Positions 26,383 to 34,093 of a stretch of DNA of 64,000 nucleotides are shown piece by piece. The translations under genes and the position numbers were made by a program. This DNA comes from Candidatus Heimdallarchaeota archaeon (GTDB taxonomy: Archaea > Asgardarchaeota > Heimdallarchaeia > Heimdallarchaeales > Heimdallarchaeaceae), in contig JAEOSZ010000095.1 of NCBI GenBank assembly GCA_016840095.1, positions 1 through 64,000 of the forward strand, read 5' to 3'. The notes under the pieces were generated by a model. That model had not been told where the DNA came from and made no database searches. It saw only the letters and a program-made list of their open reading frames with translations. The stretch's first letter is position 1. The number at the start of each line of letters is the position of its first letter.

Positions 26383-27026
26383 CTTTTTCTCCTTCTTATT
26401 TCATTTTTTATTTCAATTTTTCTTTTGAGTTTCTTAATTGTGTAAATATTTTCAAGATCATTAGATTCCAAAACATTTTCGATATATTTTATAATATTTT
26501 CAAATCTTACACGATATATCTTATCCAGAGCATTTAAGCTTATTTGGGTTGAATTGAGAGTTCGTATTACCCTATAAGCAAAATTCTCTATTTCTGCTAA
26601 TTCAATTATAAGATCAAAAGTATCCCGAAATCTTTTGGCTGTAACCCAGAGTAAACTCGAAATACCAAAGAATCCATACGAGGGTTCTGGAAGATTAGCT
26701 AGTTTTAGATCTCTGTACTCTACCCCCATATACTCCAATGGAGTTGAGTTAATATCAACATCTTTTGGTATTGTTTCACTGAATACATTGATCATATCTT
26801 TGCCTAATTCTGATTCAGTTTTTATATATTCAATATAGGCTTCACTAAGATTCTTTTCCATAATTTCTCTCATATTGATTGCCTGAGAAGAGATTATTTG
26901 TAACTTCATCAGAAGAGCTTCATATTTCTCCTTAAGCAATTCATATGCTCTTTCAACAAGCTGAAGCTTCTTTTTATATTTCAGTAAATTATCTTTTGTG
27001 GGAGGGATTGATATTGTTTCTCTCAA
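26379..27026 (-). CDS. atpD: A-type ATP synthase subunit D (central stalk)
   Basis: The 215-residue protein has the subunit D profile: ISIPPTKDNLLKYKKKLQLV at the start, a long antiparallel coiled-coil pair at both ends, and TLNSTQISLNALDKI near residue 170. It forms the rotor shaft inside the A3B3 head. The start codon overlaps the stop of atpB (ATGA), and its own stop overlaps the start of the Usp-like gene in the same way. That makes three translationally coupled genes. Confidence 0.9.
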   Translation of the reverse strand: MRETISIPPTKDNLLKYKKKLQLVERAYELLKEKYEALLMKLQIISSQAINMREIMEKNLSEAYIEYIKTESELGKDMINVFSETIPKDVDINSTPLEYMGVEYRDLKLANLPEPSYGFFGISSLLWVTAKRFRDTFDLIIELAEIENFAYRVIRTLNSTQISLNALDKIYRVRFENIIKYIENVLESNDLENIYTIKKLKRKIEIKNEIRRRKR

Positions 27027-28417
27027 ACTGAATCTCCTCCTTCTTTGAGAATGTGTTCATCAATTAATTCTCTGGAAACCTTAGTTAATTCGGATTCTGG
27101 TAAGTTTGAAAGTAATGACCAGCCAATATTCAAGGACGATTCTATATTTCTATAAGTATCACCTTGATTAATGTAAATTTCCTCAAATTTATCTGCAAAT
27201 TCGTAGAGAATTTGATCAAGACGGTTGAGTTCTTTTCTGCCTATAACTTCAGCAAGTTTTCTTTTATCTAATCCTTCTGCATAGGAAGCATAGAGTTGAT
27301 TACTCAATGATGGATGATCCTTTCGTGTGAAACCCTCACCAATTCCATCTTTCATTAATCTAGACAAAGAACCTAAGACATCAATTGGAGGATAAATCCC
27401 TCTATTATGTAATGAACGATCTAAGATAATTTGTCCTTCTGTAATGTAACCTGTAAGATCTGCAATGGGATGGGTAATATCATCATTCGGCATTGTCAAA
27501 TTTGCAATAAGAGTTATACTTCCTTGAGAATCTTCTATTATTCCCGCTCTTTCATAAATTGCTGCAAGGTCACTGTACATATATCCTGGAAAACCTTTTC
27601 TGGAAGGGACTGTTTCCAGTGAAACAGATATTTCTCTTAATGCTTGGCAATAATTTGTAATGTCAGATAAAATAACTAGTACATGATAGTCTTTATCAAA
27701 AGCTAAGTATTCTGCTGTAGTTAATGCTACTCTAGGTGTGAGTAATCTTTCTGCAGCTGAGTCTGAAGCTAAATTTGTAAACATAACTACTTTGTTTAGT
27801 GTACCTGTCTCTTCGAATAACCTCTGGAAATAAATATAATCATCCATAGTTAATCCCATAGCACCAAATACTATTGCAAACTTTTTATTACCATCAATTT
27901 CAGCAATCCTTGCTTGCTTCACAATTTGTCCAATGAGTCGGTTGTTTGGTAATCCTGCTCCTGTGAATATTGGTAATTTCTGACCTCTAACTAAGGTATT
28001 CATGGAATCTATAGAGGATATGCCTGTTTCAATATAGTCTTTTGGATATATTCTGGAAGTTGGATTGATAGGTGATCCGTTGATATCTCTGTATTCGTCT
28101 GAATAAATACTGGGTAAACCATCTAATGGTTCTCCAAGAGAGTTGAAAATTCTACCAATCATATCTTCTGAAACAAATAATTGCATAGTTCTTCCAAAGA
28201 ATTCTGTTTCTATTTGGTCTTTATCTATTTCATATGTTCCTTGATATAACAGGATTATTACTCTCTCTTCTTCAATTGCTAGAACTCTACCTTTTCTGGA
28301 AGGTTTCCCTTTGAGTTTGACCTCTAGATACTCTCCCATTCGGATGCCAGAAACATTCTCTATAACTATTAGAGGACCACGAATTTCTGATACACCTTTA
28401 ACATTTATTCTAGCCAT
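27023..28417 (-). CDS. atpB: A-type ATP synthase subunit B
   Basis: The 464-residue protein is the regulatory/nucleotide-binding B subunit. It lacks a Walker A motif and has PIFTGAGLPNNRLIGQIVKQ in that place, as is normal for B subunits. Further family motifs are VVMFTNLASDSAAERLLTPR, VILSDITNYCQALREIS and the SVETVPSRKGFPGYMYSDL-type segment. The frame is open to 28450 but ATG 28417 has an AGGGTGT ribosome-binding site and begins four bases after the atpA stop codon. Confidence 0.95.
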   Translation of the reverse strand: MARINVKGVSEIRGPLIVIENVSGIRMGEYLEVKLKGKPSRKGRVLAIEEERVIILLYQGTYEIDKDQIETEFFGRTMQLFVSEDMIGRIFNSLGEPLDGLPSIYSDEYRDINGSPINPTSRIYPKDYIETGISSIDSMNTLVRGQKLPIFTGAGLPNNRLIGQIVKQARIAEIDGNKKFAIVFGAMGLTMDDYIYFQRLFEETGTLNKVVMFTNLASDSAAERLLTPRVALTTAEYLAFDKDYHVLVILSDITNYCQALREISVSLETVPSRKGFPGYMYSDLAAIYERAGIIEDSQGSITLIANLTMPNDDITHPIADLTGYITEGQIILDRSLHNRGIYPPIDVLGSLSRLMKDGIGEGFTRKDHPSLSNQLYASYAEGLDKRKLAEVIGRKELNRLDQILYEFADKFEEIYINQGDTYRNIESSLNIGWSLLSNLPESELTKVSRELIDEHILKEGGDSV

Positions 28418-28421
28418 TTTT

Positions 28422-30224
28422 TTACACCCTATATCCGTATTTAGATCCAAGTTCTTCCATTTCAGTATGGATGTAATCTTCGATTTTATTCATTTGCATA
28501 ATATCGTCGTTTTGAACATCCTCTTTCATTCGTTTCAGAATTTGAACCGATTTAAGAGCAAGTATGAGAGAAATTGGACATCCGTTCTTAATTAGAATCT
28601 CTGCTCTGCTGTAAAATAGCAGCATGAGCTTCATCATTTTCATTTGTTTCTCAATAGGACAAAAAGAGTCCACTGGATTGAAAGCACTTTGTTGAAGAAA
28701 ACCATCTTTGATAATATCTGCAACTAAGATTATAAGTTGCTCATCAGCAGGTAAAGCTTTTGAGCCTATCAATTCAACTATGTGTTGTAGCTCTTCATCC
28801 TTTTGGAGAACATTGAACATCTCTTGTCTATAACGTCCCCAATCCTCTAATCCTGATTCTAGAGCCCATTCTTCAATAATTTCAACATAACCAGAGTAGC
28901 TATTTAACCAATTTATAGAAGGAAAATGTTTCCTATTAGCTAATTTAGGATCCAAACCCCAGAAGGTTTTAACAAACCTCTTAGTATTGGCAGTAACTGG
29001 TTCACTGAAATCTCCTCCTGGAGGAGAAACAGCTGCGGTTATGTTAATCGATCCTTCTCTATAAGGAGAACCGATTGTAACTACTTGACCAGCTCTTTCA
29101 TAGAAATTAGCTAATCTAGCTCCAAGATAAGCTGGATATCCCTCCTCAACTGGCATTTCTTCCAATTGACCAGCAATTTCTCTAAGAGCTTCGGCCCAAC
29201 GCGATGTACTATCTGCTGTCAGAAGAACATTTAGTCCTTGATCTCTGAAATACTCAGCCATTGTAATTCCCATATAGATTGAAGCCTCTCGAGCAGCTAC
29301 AGGCATGTTAGAGACATTCGCAACCAATAGTGTTCTATCCATCAATGGATTTTGAGTATGAGGATCTATGAGTTTAGGAAATTCTCTAAGAACATCTGTC
29401 ATTTCATTTCCTCTCTCACCACAACCTATGTAGATAACAACATCAGCATCACTCCACTTTGATAATTGATGCTGGAGGACTGTCTTGCCAGTCCCGAATC
29501 CTCCTGGTATCGCTGCAGTTCCTCCTTTAGCAATTGGGAAAAACATATCGATTATTCTTTGACCTGTGACTAATGGTTCATGAACTGGTAATTTCTTCTG
29601 GAAAGGTCGTGCAACTCTAACAGGCCATTCATGCATCATTGATAATTCAGATTTCTTTTTATCAAATCCTTTAAGTTCTAAAATTGGATCAATAATTCTG
29701 AATTCACCTTTATCCTGTAATGATATCAGTTCACCATGTGTATCCGGAGGTGCAATGATTTTGCTTATAATTGTTTCTGTTTCTTTTACAAAACCTAATA
29801 CATCTCCTCCTTTCAAAATATGCCCTCTGGTTAAATCTTTATTTGGTTCAAACAACCATTTCTTTTCTCTATCAAGAGCATTAACTTGAATACCTCTTCC
29901 AATGAATGAAGAAGATGAGTTCTTCTTAATTTGCTCTAGTGGTCTTTGAATTCCATCAAAGATGTTTGCTAATAATCCTGGTCCTAATTCAGCTGAAAGA
30001 GACTTACCAGATGGATACACTGGTTCATTAATTTTTAAACCTTCGAGAGGTTCATAAACTTGAACTGTTGCAAAGTCAAATTCGATTTCTATAATCTCTC
30101 CTACAAGTCTCTCCTCACCTACATAAGTTATCTCACCCATTCTGTAAGAAGATAAGCCTTTAACTTCGACTGTAGAACCTTTAATAGATACAATCTTTGC
30201 TCTATCTTCAACTGAATTAGTCAT
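28422..30224 (-). CDS. atpA: A-type ATP synthase catalytic subunit A
   Basis: This 600-residue protein is the catalytic subunit that makes or hydrolyses ATP in the A1 head. It has the N-terminal barrel, the non-homologous insert ([13 protein letters not shown]) and the P-loop [17 protein letters not shown] with Lys247. Other family motifs are [15 protein letters not shown] and [16 protein letters not shown]. The P-loop is unusual: archaeal A subunits normally read GPFGSGKT, whereas here it is GGFGTGKT, so the Pro and Ser that shape the arched loop are replaced. It is the first gene of the minus-strand block and is divergent from atpF. Confidence 0.95.
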   Translation of the reverse strand: MTNSVEDRAKIVSIKGSTVEVKGLSSYRMGEITYVGEERLVGEIIEIEFDFATVQVYEPLEGLKINEPVYPSGKSLSAELGPGLLANIFDGIQRPLEQIKKNSSSSFIGRGIQVNALDREKKWLFEPNKDLTRGHILKGGDVLGFVKETETIISKIIAPPDTHGELISLQDKGEFRIIDPILELKGFDKKKSELSMMHEWPVRVARPFQKKLPVHEPLVTGQRIIDMFFPIAKGGTAAIPGGFGTGKTVLQHQLSKWSDADVVIYIGCGERGNEMTDVLREFPKLIDPHTQNPLMDRTLLVANVSNMPVAAREASIYMGITMAEYFRDQGLNVLLTADSTSRWAEALREIAGQLEEMPVEEGYPAYLGARLANFYERAGQVVTIGSPYREGSINITAAVSPPGGDFSEPVTANTKRFVKTFWGLDPKLANRKHFPSINWLNSYSGYVEIIEEWALESGLEDWGRYRQEMFNVLQKDEELQHIVELIGSKALPADEQLIILVADIIKDGFLQQSAFNPVDSFCPIEKQMKMMKLMLLFYSRAEILIKNGCPISLILALKSVQILKRMKEDVQNDDIMQMNKIEDYIHTEMEELGSKYGYRV

Positions 30225-30285
30225 TAGGAGTAATAATATTTTTCAATAATAAATAGTTTGCTGACTAACATTAATCAAGCGTAAA

Positions 30286-30297
30286 GCTTTAAACAAG
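30286..30297 (+). promoter_or_regulatory. Possible TATA element of atpF
   Basis: GCTTTAAACAAG lies about 25 bases before the ATG of atpF in the short divergent region between atpA and atpF. It would give a very short leader. The assignment is by position and base composition only. Confidence 0.35.
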
Positions 30298-30317
30298 CAG
30301 TTCTATAGTTAATTTGG

Positions 30318-30629
30318 ATGTCTGATTCTATTACAACAAAGAAAGCATATGTTATAGGTGCACGTGAAACAGTGAGAGGATTCAATTTAATTGGTATTCC
30401 AGGAGAAGAAGTATCAACACCCGATGAAACACTTACAACCTTAGATAGAATTTTGCAAGAAGACTATTCATTGATTATGATATCTGCTTCATCAATTATA
30501 GAAATTGAAGATACTATTGAACAGATTAGATTAGAAAACTCTACTCCAATCATTGTTCTTTCTGATGCTAATATGAAACTTGATCCGAAAGATATCGAGA
30601 AAAAATTTAGAAGATTCATAGGTTATTAG
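30318..30629 (+). CDS. atpF: A-type ATP synthase subunit F (central stalk)
   Basis: The 103-residue protein matches V/A-ATPase subunit F: KAYVIGARETVRGFNLIGI at the N terminus, the middle strand YSLIMISASSII, then RLENSTPIIVLSD. Subunit F sits on the central stalk with D. Canonically it lies between C and A on the same strand. Here it stands alone on the plus strand, divergent from atpA and convergent with a GNAT gene. Confidence 0.9.
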   Translation: MSDSITTKKAYVIGARETVRGFNLIGIPGEEVSTPDETLTTLDRILQEDYSLIMISASSIIEIEDTIEQIRLENSTPIIVLSDANMKLDPKDIEKKFRRFIGY

Positions 30630-30631
30630 TA

Positions 30632-31369
30632 TTAACTTTTCTTTGTACAATCCACACCATGCACTTTTTCAGCTGTTTTAAAACCAAGCTTTTCATATAT
30701 TCGAACTGCTGGGATATTAGTTTCTTCTACCCAAAGAGTGATGTCTTCTATCCCTTTATCATAAAGAACTTCACACATTTTAGCACTTAAATCATAGCCA
30801 TAACCTTTATTTCTATAATCTCTACTAACCCAAACCCCTCTTATCAATGCAAATGAGAATCTTTCTGTCTGAACATGATGAGGTGCAAATGCACATCCTA
30901 TGAGTTCATTATTCTCAATTATTCCAACTCCTCCCATTCCTTGAGAAAAGAGTATTCTACGTTTTAAACCTAATAATCTTATCTCTTCTTTAGTAAGTTC
31001 TCGTGATAGATATTCTGTTTGTGGAGTGAAATCTTCTTTTTTCAGTTCCATACAGAGAAAAGTATTCATATTCCTATCTTTAACAGATTTATCCATTGGG
31101 ATGAAATCTTTGAAATGTTTTTGTATCAAGGTTTTCCATTCCATATCAAAAGAAAGGCTTATTTCCCCTTTAGGATAGAAATTTTCAATGATTTTCTCAT
31201 TCGGTGGTCCAAATATAGTTGTGTGAAGATCATACGAGCATCTGAAGGAATCTTCAATTTTGTCGATAATGACAATTCCAGGACAGATGTGAATATCCCA
31301 AATCATGTAACCTAATCTTGCTATTCTTGGTTCAGCTACTGTGAAAAAATCGTCAAATTCCTTCATCAT
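30632..31369 (-). CDS. GNAT family N-acetyltransferase
   Basis: The C-terminal 110 residues form a GNAT domain with the acetyl-CoA-binding motif A RDYRNKGYGYDLSAKMCEVL and the later IPAVRIYEKLGFKTAEKVHG. The N-terminal 120 residues are not familiar to me and may bind the acceptor. The substrate is unknown. The gene ends two bases after the atpF stop codon on the opposite strand. Confidence 0.82.
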   Translation of the reverse strand: MMKEFDDFFTVAEPRIARLGYMIWDIHICPGIVIIDKIEDSFRCSYDLHTTIFGPPNEKIIENFYPKGEISLSFDMEWKTLIQKHFKDFIPMDKSVKDRNMNTFLCMELKKEDFTPQTEYLSRELTKEEIRLLGLKRRILFSQGMGGVGIIENNELIGCAFAPHHVQTERFSFALIRGVWVSRDYRNKGYGYDLSAKMCEVLYDKGIEDITLWVEETNIPAVRIYEKLGFKTAEKVHGVDCTKKS

Positions 31370-31414
31370 TATGAGTAAGAAAAAAAGGAAGTATAAATTT
31401 CCTTCTAGAGATTT

Positions 31415-32356
31415 CTAGACATATTTAGGTCCATAGAGTTCTTCATCAAGTTCGTTTAAGTAATCTTTATACTCTTGTTTGTCAGAAATTTCAAAAGCTT
31501 TTTTCACTCTTACAGTTCCTTCATATCTCTGACCCATTTTGATCAAAGCTTTACCAGAAATGAAAAGAGCTTCATCATTGTTTTTTGAGAGAGTAAGTAA
31601 TTCATTACATAAGTTGAAAGCTTTTTGTATATTTCCTTCAGCTAGATATAATCTAGACAATTTATTGTAAATATCTGCATTTACAGGACGTGTTTTTTCC
31701 TCAACTTGCATTGCTTGAAGATATTTATCCTTTGCTACATCTTCATGGCCCATAAACAAGTAAAGATCACCAAGTTCTTCATAGAGCTCTTGGTTTGTAG
31801 GTTCAAGCTCAATTGCATCGTTGTATGCATCAATAGCAGAGACGAAATTTTCGAGTTCTTTGTAGCTCCTCCCCAATAATTTCCAGACTTCTATGTTTTC
31901 ACTTTTAGTTCTTAAATATGTTTCAAAACTTAGAACAGCTACTTGAAATTCTCCTCTAGCCATAGCAAGTTTTCCTCTTCCAAGCCATGATTGAGTAGCT
32001 CTAGGATTAAGAGAAGTAGATTTGAAGTAATAGTTTTCAGCTATTTCTGTCTGATTACGTATTCTATAAATCTCTCCCAGAAGCTCATATGCTTCCCAAA
32101 AATCAGAGTCATCTGCAATAACACTACTCAGTTCAGTAACTGAATCATCGAATTTACCCATAAGATAGTAAACTTTGCCTTTGAGATATTTTAAACCAAT
32201 ATCGGAATATTTTGTTATTGCTCTGTTAATAAAAGACAATGATTCCTCATATAGACCATTTTCGATTAAACTTTCAAGTAGTTCAATGTCATACTTTTTT
32301 TTGTCCTCCCCTAATTCTGACCCCAAGGAACCACCTTGAATGTATAAGCATCTCAA
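31415..32356 (-). CDS. TPR-repeat protein
   Basis: The protein consists of consecutive 34-residue TPR units, for example FWEAYELLGEIYRIRNQTEI, then AIELEPTNQELYEELGDLYL, over about 300 residues. There is no signal peptide or membrane helix, so it is a cytoplasmic scaffold. The frame opens with a TTG at 32356; another TTG at 32326 stands close after AGGTGG and may be the true start. It lies 45 bases upstream of the GNAT gene on the same strand. Confidence 0.8.
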   Translation of the reverse strand: MRCLYIQGGSLGSELGEDKKKYDIELLESLIENGLYEESLSFINRAITKYSDIGLKYLKGKVYYLMGKFDDSVTELSSVIADDSDFWEAYELLGEIYRIRNQTEIAENYYFKSTSLNPRATQSWLGRGKLAMARGEFQVAVLSFETYLRTKSENIEVWKLLGRSYKELENFVSAIDAYNDAIELEPTNQELYEELGDLYLFMGHEDVAKDKYLQAMQVEEKTRPVNADIYNKLSRLYLAEGNIQKAFNLCNELLTLSKNNDEALFISGKALIKMGQRYEGTVRVKKAFEISDKQEYKDYLNELDEELYGPKYV

Positions 32357-32400
32357 TTTAAAAAACTTTTCAGTAGTTTTCAGAAACAGATTATCACGAG

Positions 32401-34005
32401 TTAGATGTTTTTTCTGTTGATTAGTTCTCGCTTTAAAACCTTACCAGCTGCACTGAGAGGTAATGAATCTATGAATTCAAAGGATTTTGGAATTTTATAT
32501 TTTGTCATTGACTGTTTCAAACAGAACTCTTTCATTTCTTTCTCAGTAATTTTGTATCCTTCCTTTACAACTATGAAAGCTTTGCCTACCTCTCCAAAAT
32601 AATCGTCAGGAACAGGTATAACTGCTGCAAGAGATACTCCTGGGTGTTTGTAAAGATCTTCTTCAACTTCTCTGGGGTAAACATTCAATCCACCTGAGTT
32701 AATGATGTCTTTAGACCTATCAACAATGAAGTAATAGTCTTCAGAATCTTTACGTGCAAGATCTCCAGTTTTCAACCATCCATCAGAAGTGAAAACATTC
32801 GATGATTCTAATCCTTTTCCTAAATATCCTTTCATAACTTGGGGACCTAGAATGAGTATCTCTCCAATTTCTCCCTCATTAACTTCTGCAAGAGTTTCTG
32901 GATCAACTAGTTTTGCATGTGTATCAGTCAAAGGTTTTCCAATAGAGTTAACAATAGCCTTTCCATATGGGTTAATGTGAGTAACGGGAGAGCATTCTGT
33001 TAAACCATATCCCTCAGTAATAGCAATGGAAGTCTTTTGCTGAAATTCCTCATGAATTTCTTTTGGTAAAGCTGAACCTCCTGAAACACAAACTTTCAAA
33101 CTCTCAAGGTTATATTTTTCTATCTTTGAACGAAGTAGAGCAATATACATTGTTGGGACACCATAAAAGGAAGTGGCATGTAATTCTTCCATAAGTTCAA
33201 GTAAACTTTCAGGTTCAAATTTGGGGATTATAACAATCATCTCACTACGGAAAAGAGGAGCTAGAAAACTGCATTGCAAACCAAAACTGTGACACATAGG
33301 AAGAGCTGAAACTACACAACCAGTAAATTCAGAAGGGATTTCCTTAGCCCATTCATTGAACTGAAGAGCATTTGCTAGAACATTGGCATGCGTTAGCATC
33401 ACAGCCTTAGCGGTTCCAGTTGTACCTCCTGTATAGAGGAGGAAAGCTAAGTCAGAACTTTTACTTCGTATATCTGTTAATCTTTCCTTTTTTTCAAGAA
33501 TACTTGATAAGAATACTAGCTCACAATTTTGGTTTTGAGTAATTTTTTCTATATCCTTTGGACTATCTACTAAGATTTTTGCTTTAAACTGATATTGACT
33601 TACAATTTCTGCTATTTTGTCACATAAATCTGTATTAGTTATCAACACTTTTGATTCAGAATCTCTAAGTTGGAAAGAAATATCTTTTTGAGATAATCTT
33701 GGATTTATTAGAGTTACCTTTGCGCCTACCTGAAATGATGCAAATATAGAAGTTACAAGGCCAATTGAGTTTGGTAAAAGAATTGCAATAGTTTCATTTT
33801 TCTCAATTGTATTTGCATCTAGGAAATATGCTAATTTATTGGTCATTTCGATTATTTCTTTTGCTTTGTAATCTCTTGATTCTTCTTTGAAAAGAATACT
33901 ATTTTCATCTGATTTTTCAATAATTTCCAAGAAGTACTCGTAAACTGATTTGTTTGGATACTTTATTCTACTTGGAAACATATCCTTCCAGCTTGATTCA
34001 CTCAT
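32401..34005 (-). CDS. Acyl-CoA synthetase (AMP-forming), fatty-acid type
   Basis: The 534-residue enzyme has the complete ANL-superfamily motif set: the phosphate-binding loop LLYTGGTTGTAKAVMLTHAN, the YGLTECSP motif, WLKTGDLARKD, the hinge DIINSGGLNVYPREVEE and the C-terminal catalytic Lys in AAGKVLKREL. It should activate a carboxylic acid to an acyl-CoA through an acyl-AMP. The closest fold neighbours are medium/long-chain fatty acyl-CoA ligases; the chain length cannot be read. No other fatty-acid gene is adjacent. Confidence 0.9.
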   Translation of the reverse strand: MSESSWKDMFPSRIKYPNKSVYEYFLEIIEKSDENSILFKEESRDYKAKEIIEMTNKLAYFLDANTIEKNETIAILLPNSIGLVTSIFASFQVGAKVTLINPRLSQKDISFQLRDSESKVLITNTDLCDKIAEIVSQYQFKAKILVDSPKDIEKITQNQNCELVFLSSILEKKERLTDIRSKSSDLAFLLYTGGTTGTAKAVMLTHANVLANALQFNEWAKEIPSEFTGCVVSALPMCHSFGLQCSFLAPLFRSEMIVIIPKFEPESLLELMEELHATSFYGVPTMYIALLRSKIEKYNLESLKVCVSGGSALPKEIHEEFQQKTSIAITEGYGLTECSPVTHINPYGKAIVNSIGKPLTDTHAKLVDPETLAEVNEGEIGEILILGPQVMKGYLGKGLESSNVFTSDGWLKTGDLARKDSEDYYFIVDRSKDIINSGGLNVYPREVEEDLYKHPGVSLAAVIPVPDDYFGEVGKAFIVVKEGYKITEKEMKEFCLKQSMTKYKIPKSFEFIDSLPLSAAGKVLKRELINRKNI

Positions 34006-34093
34006 TTATAGCCACTAAACCACTTCTTGTAGGTCCATTAATGAACTTTGTTGCTTGTAACTTATTTTTTCTCATTTTTGGTAAAAGAAAACG

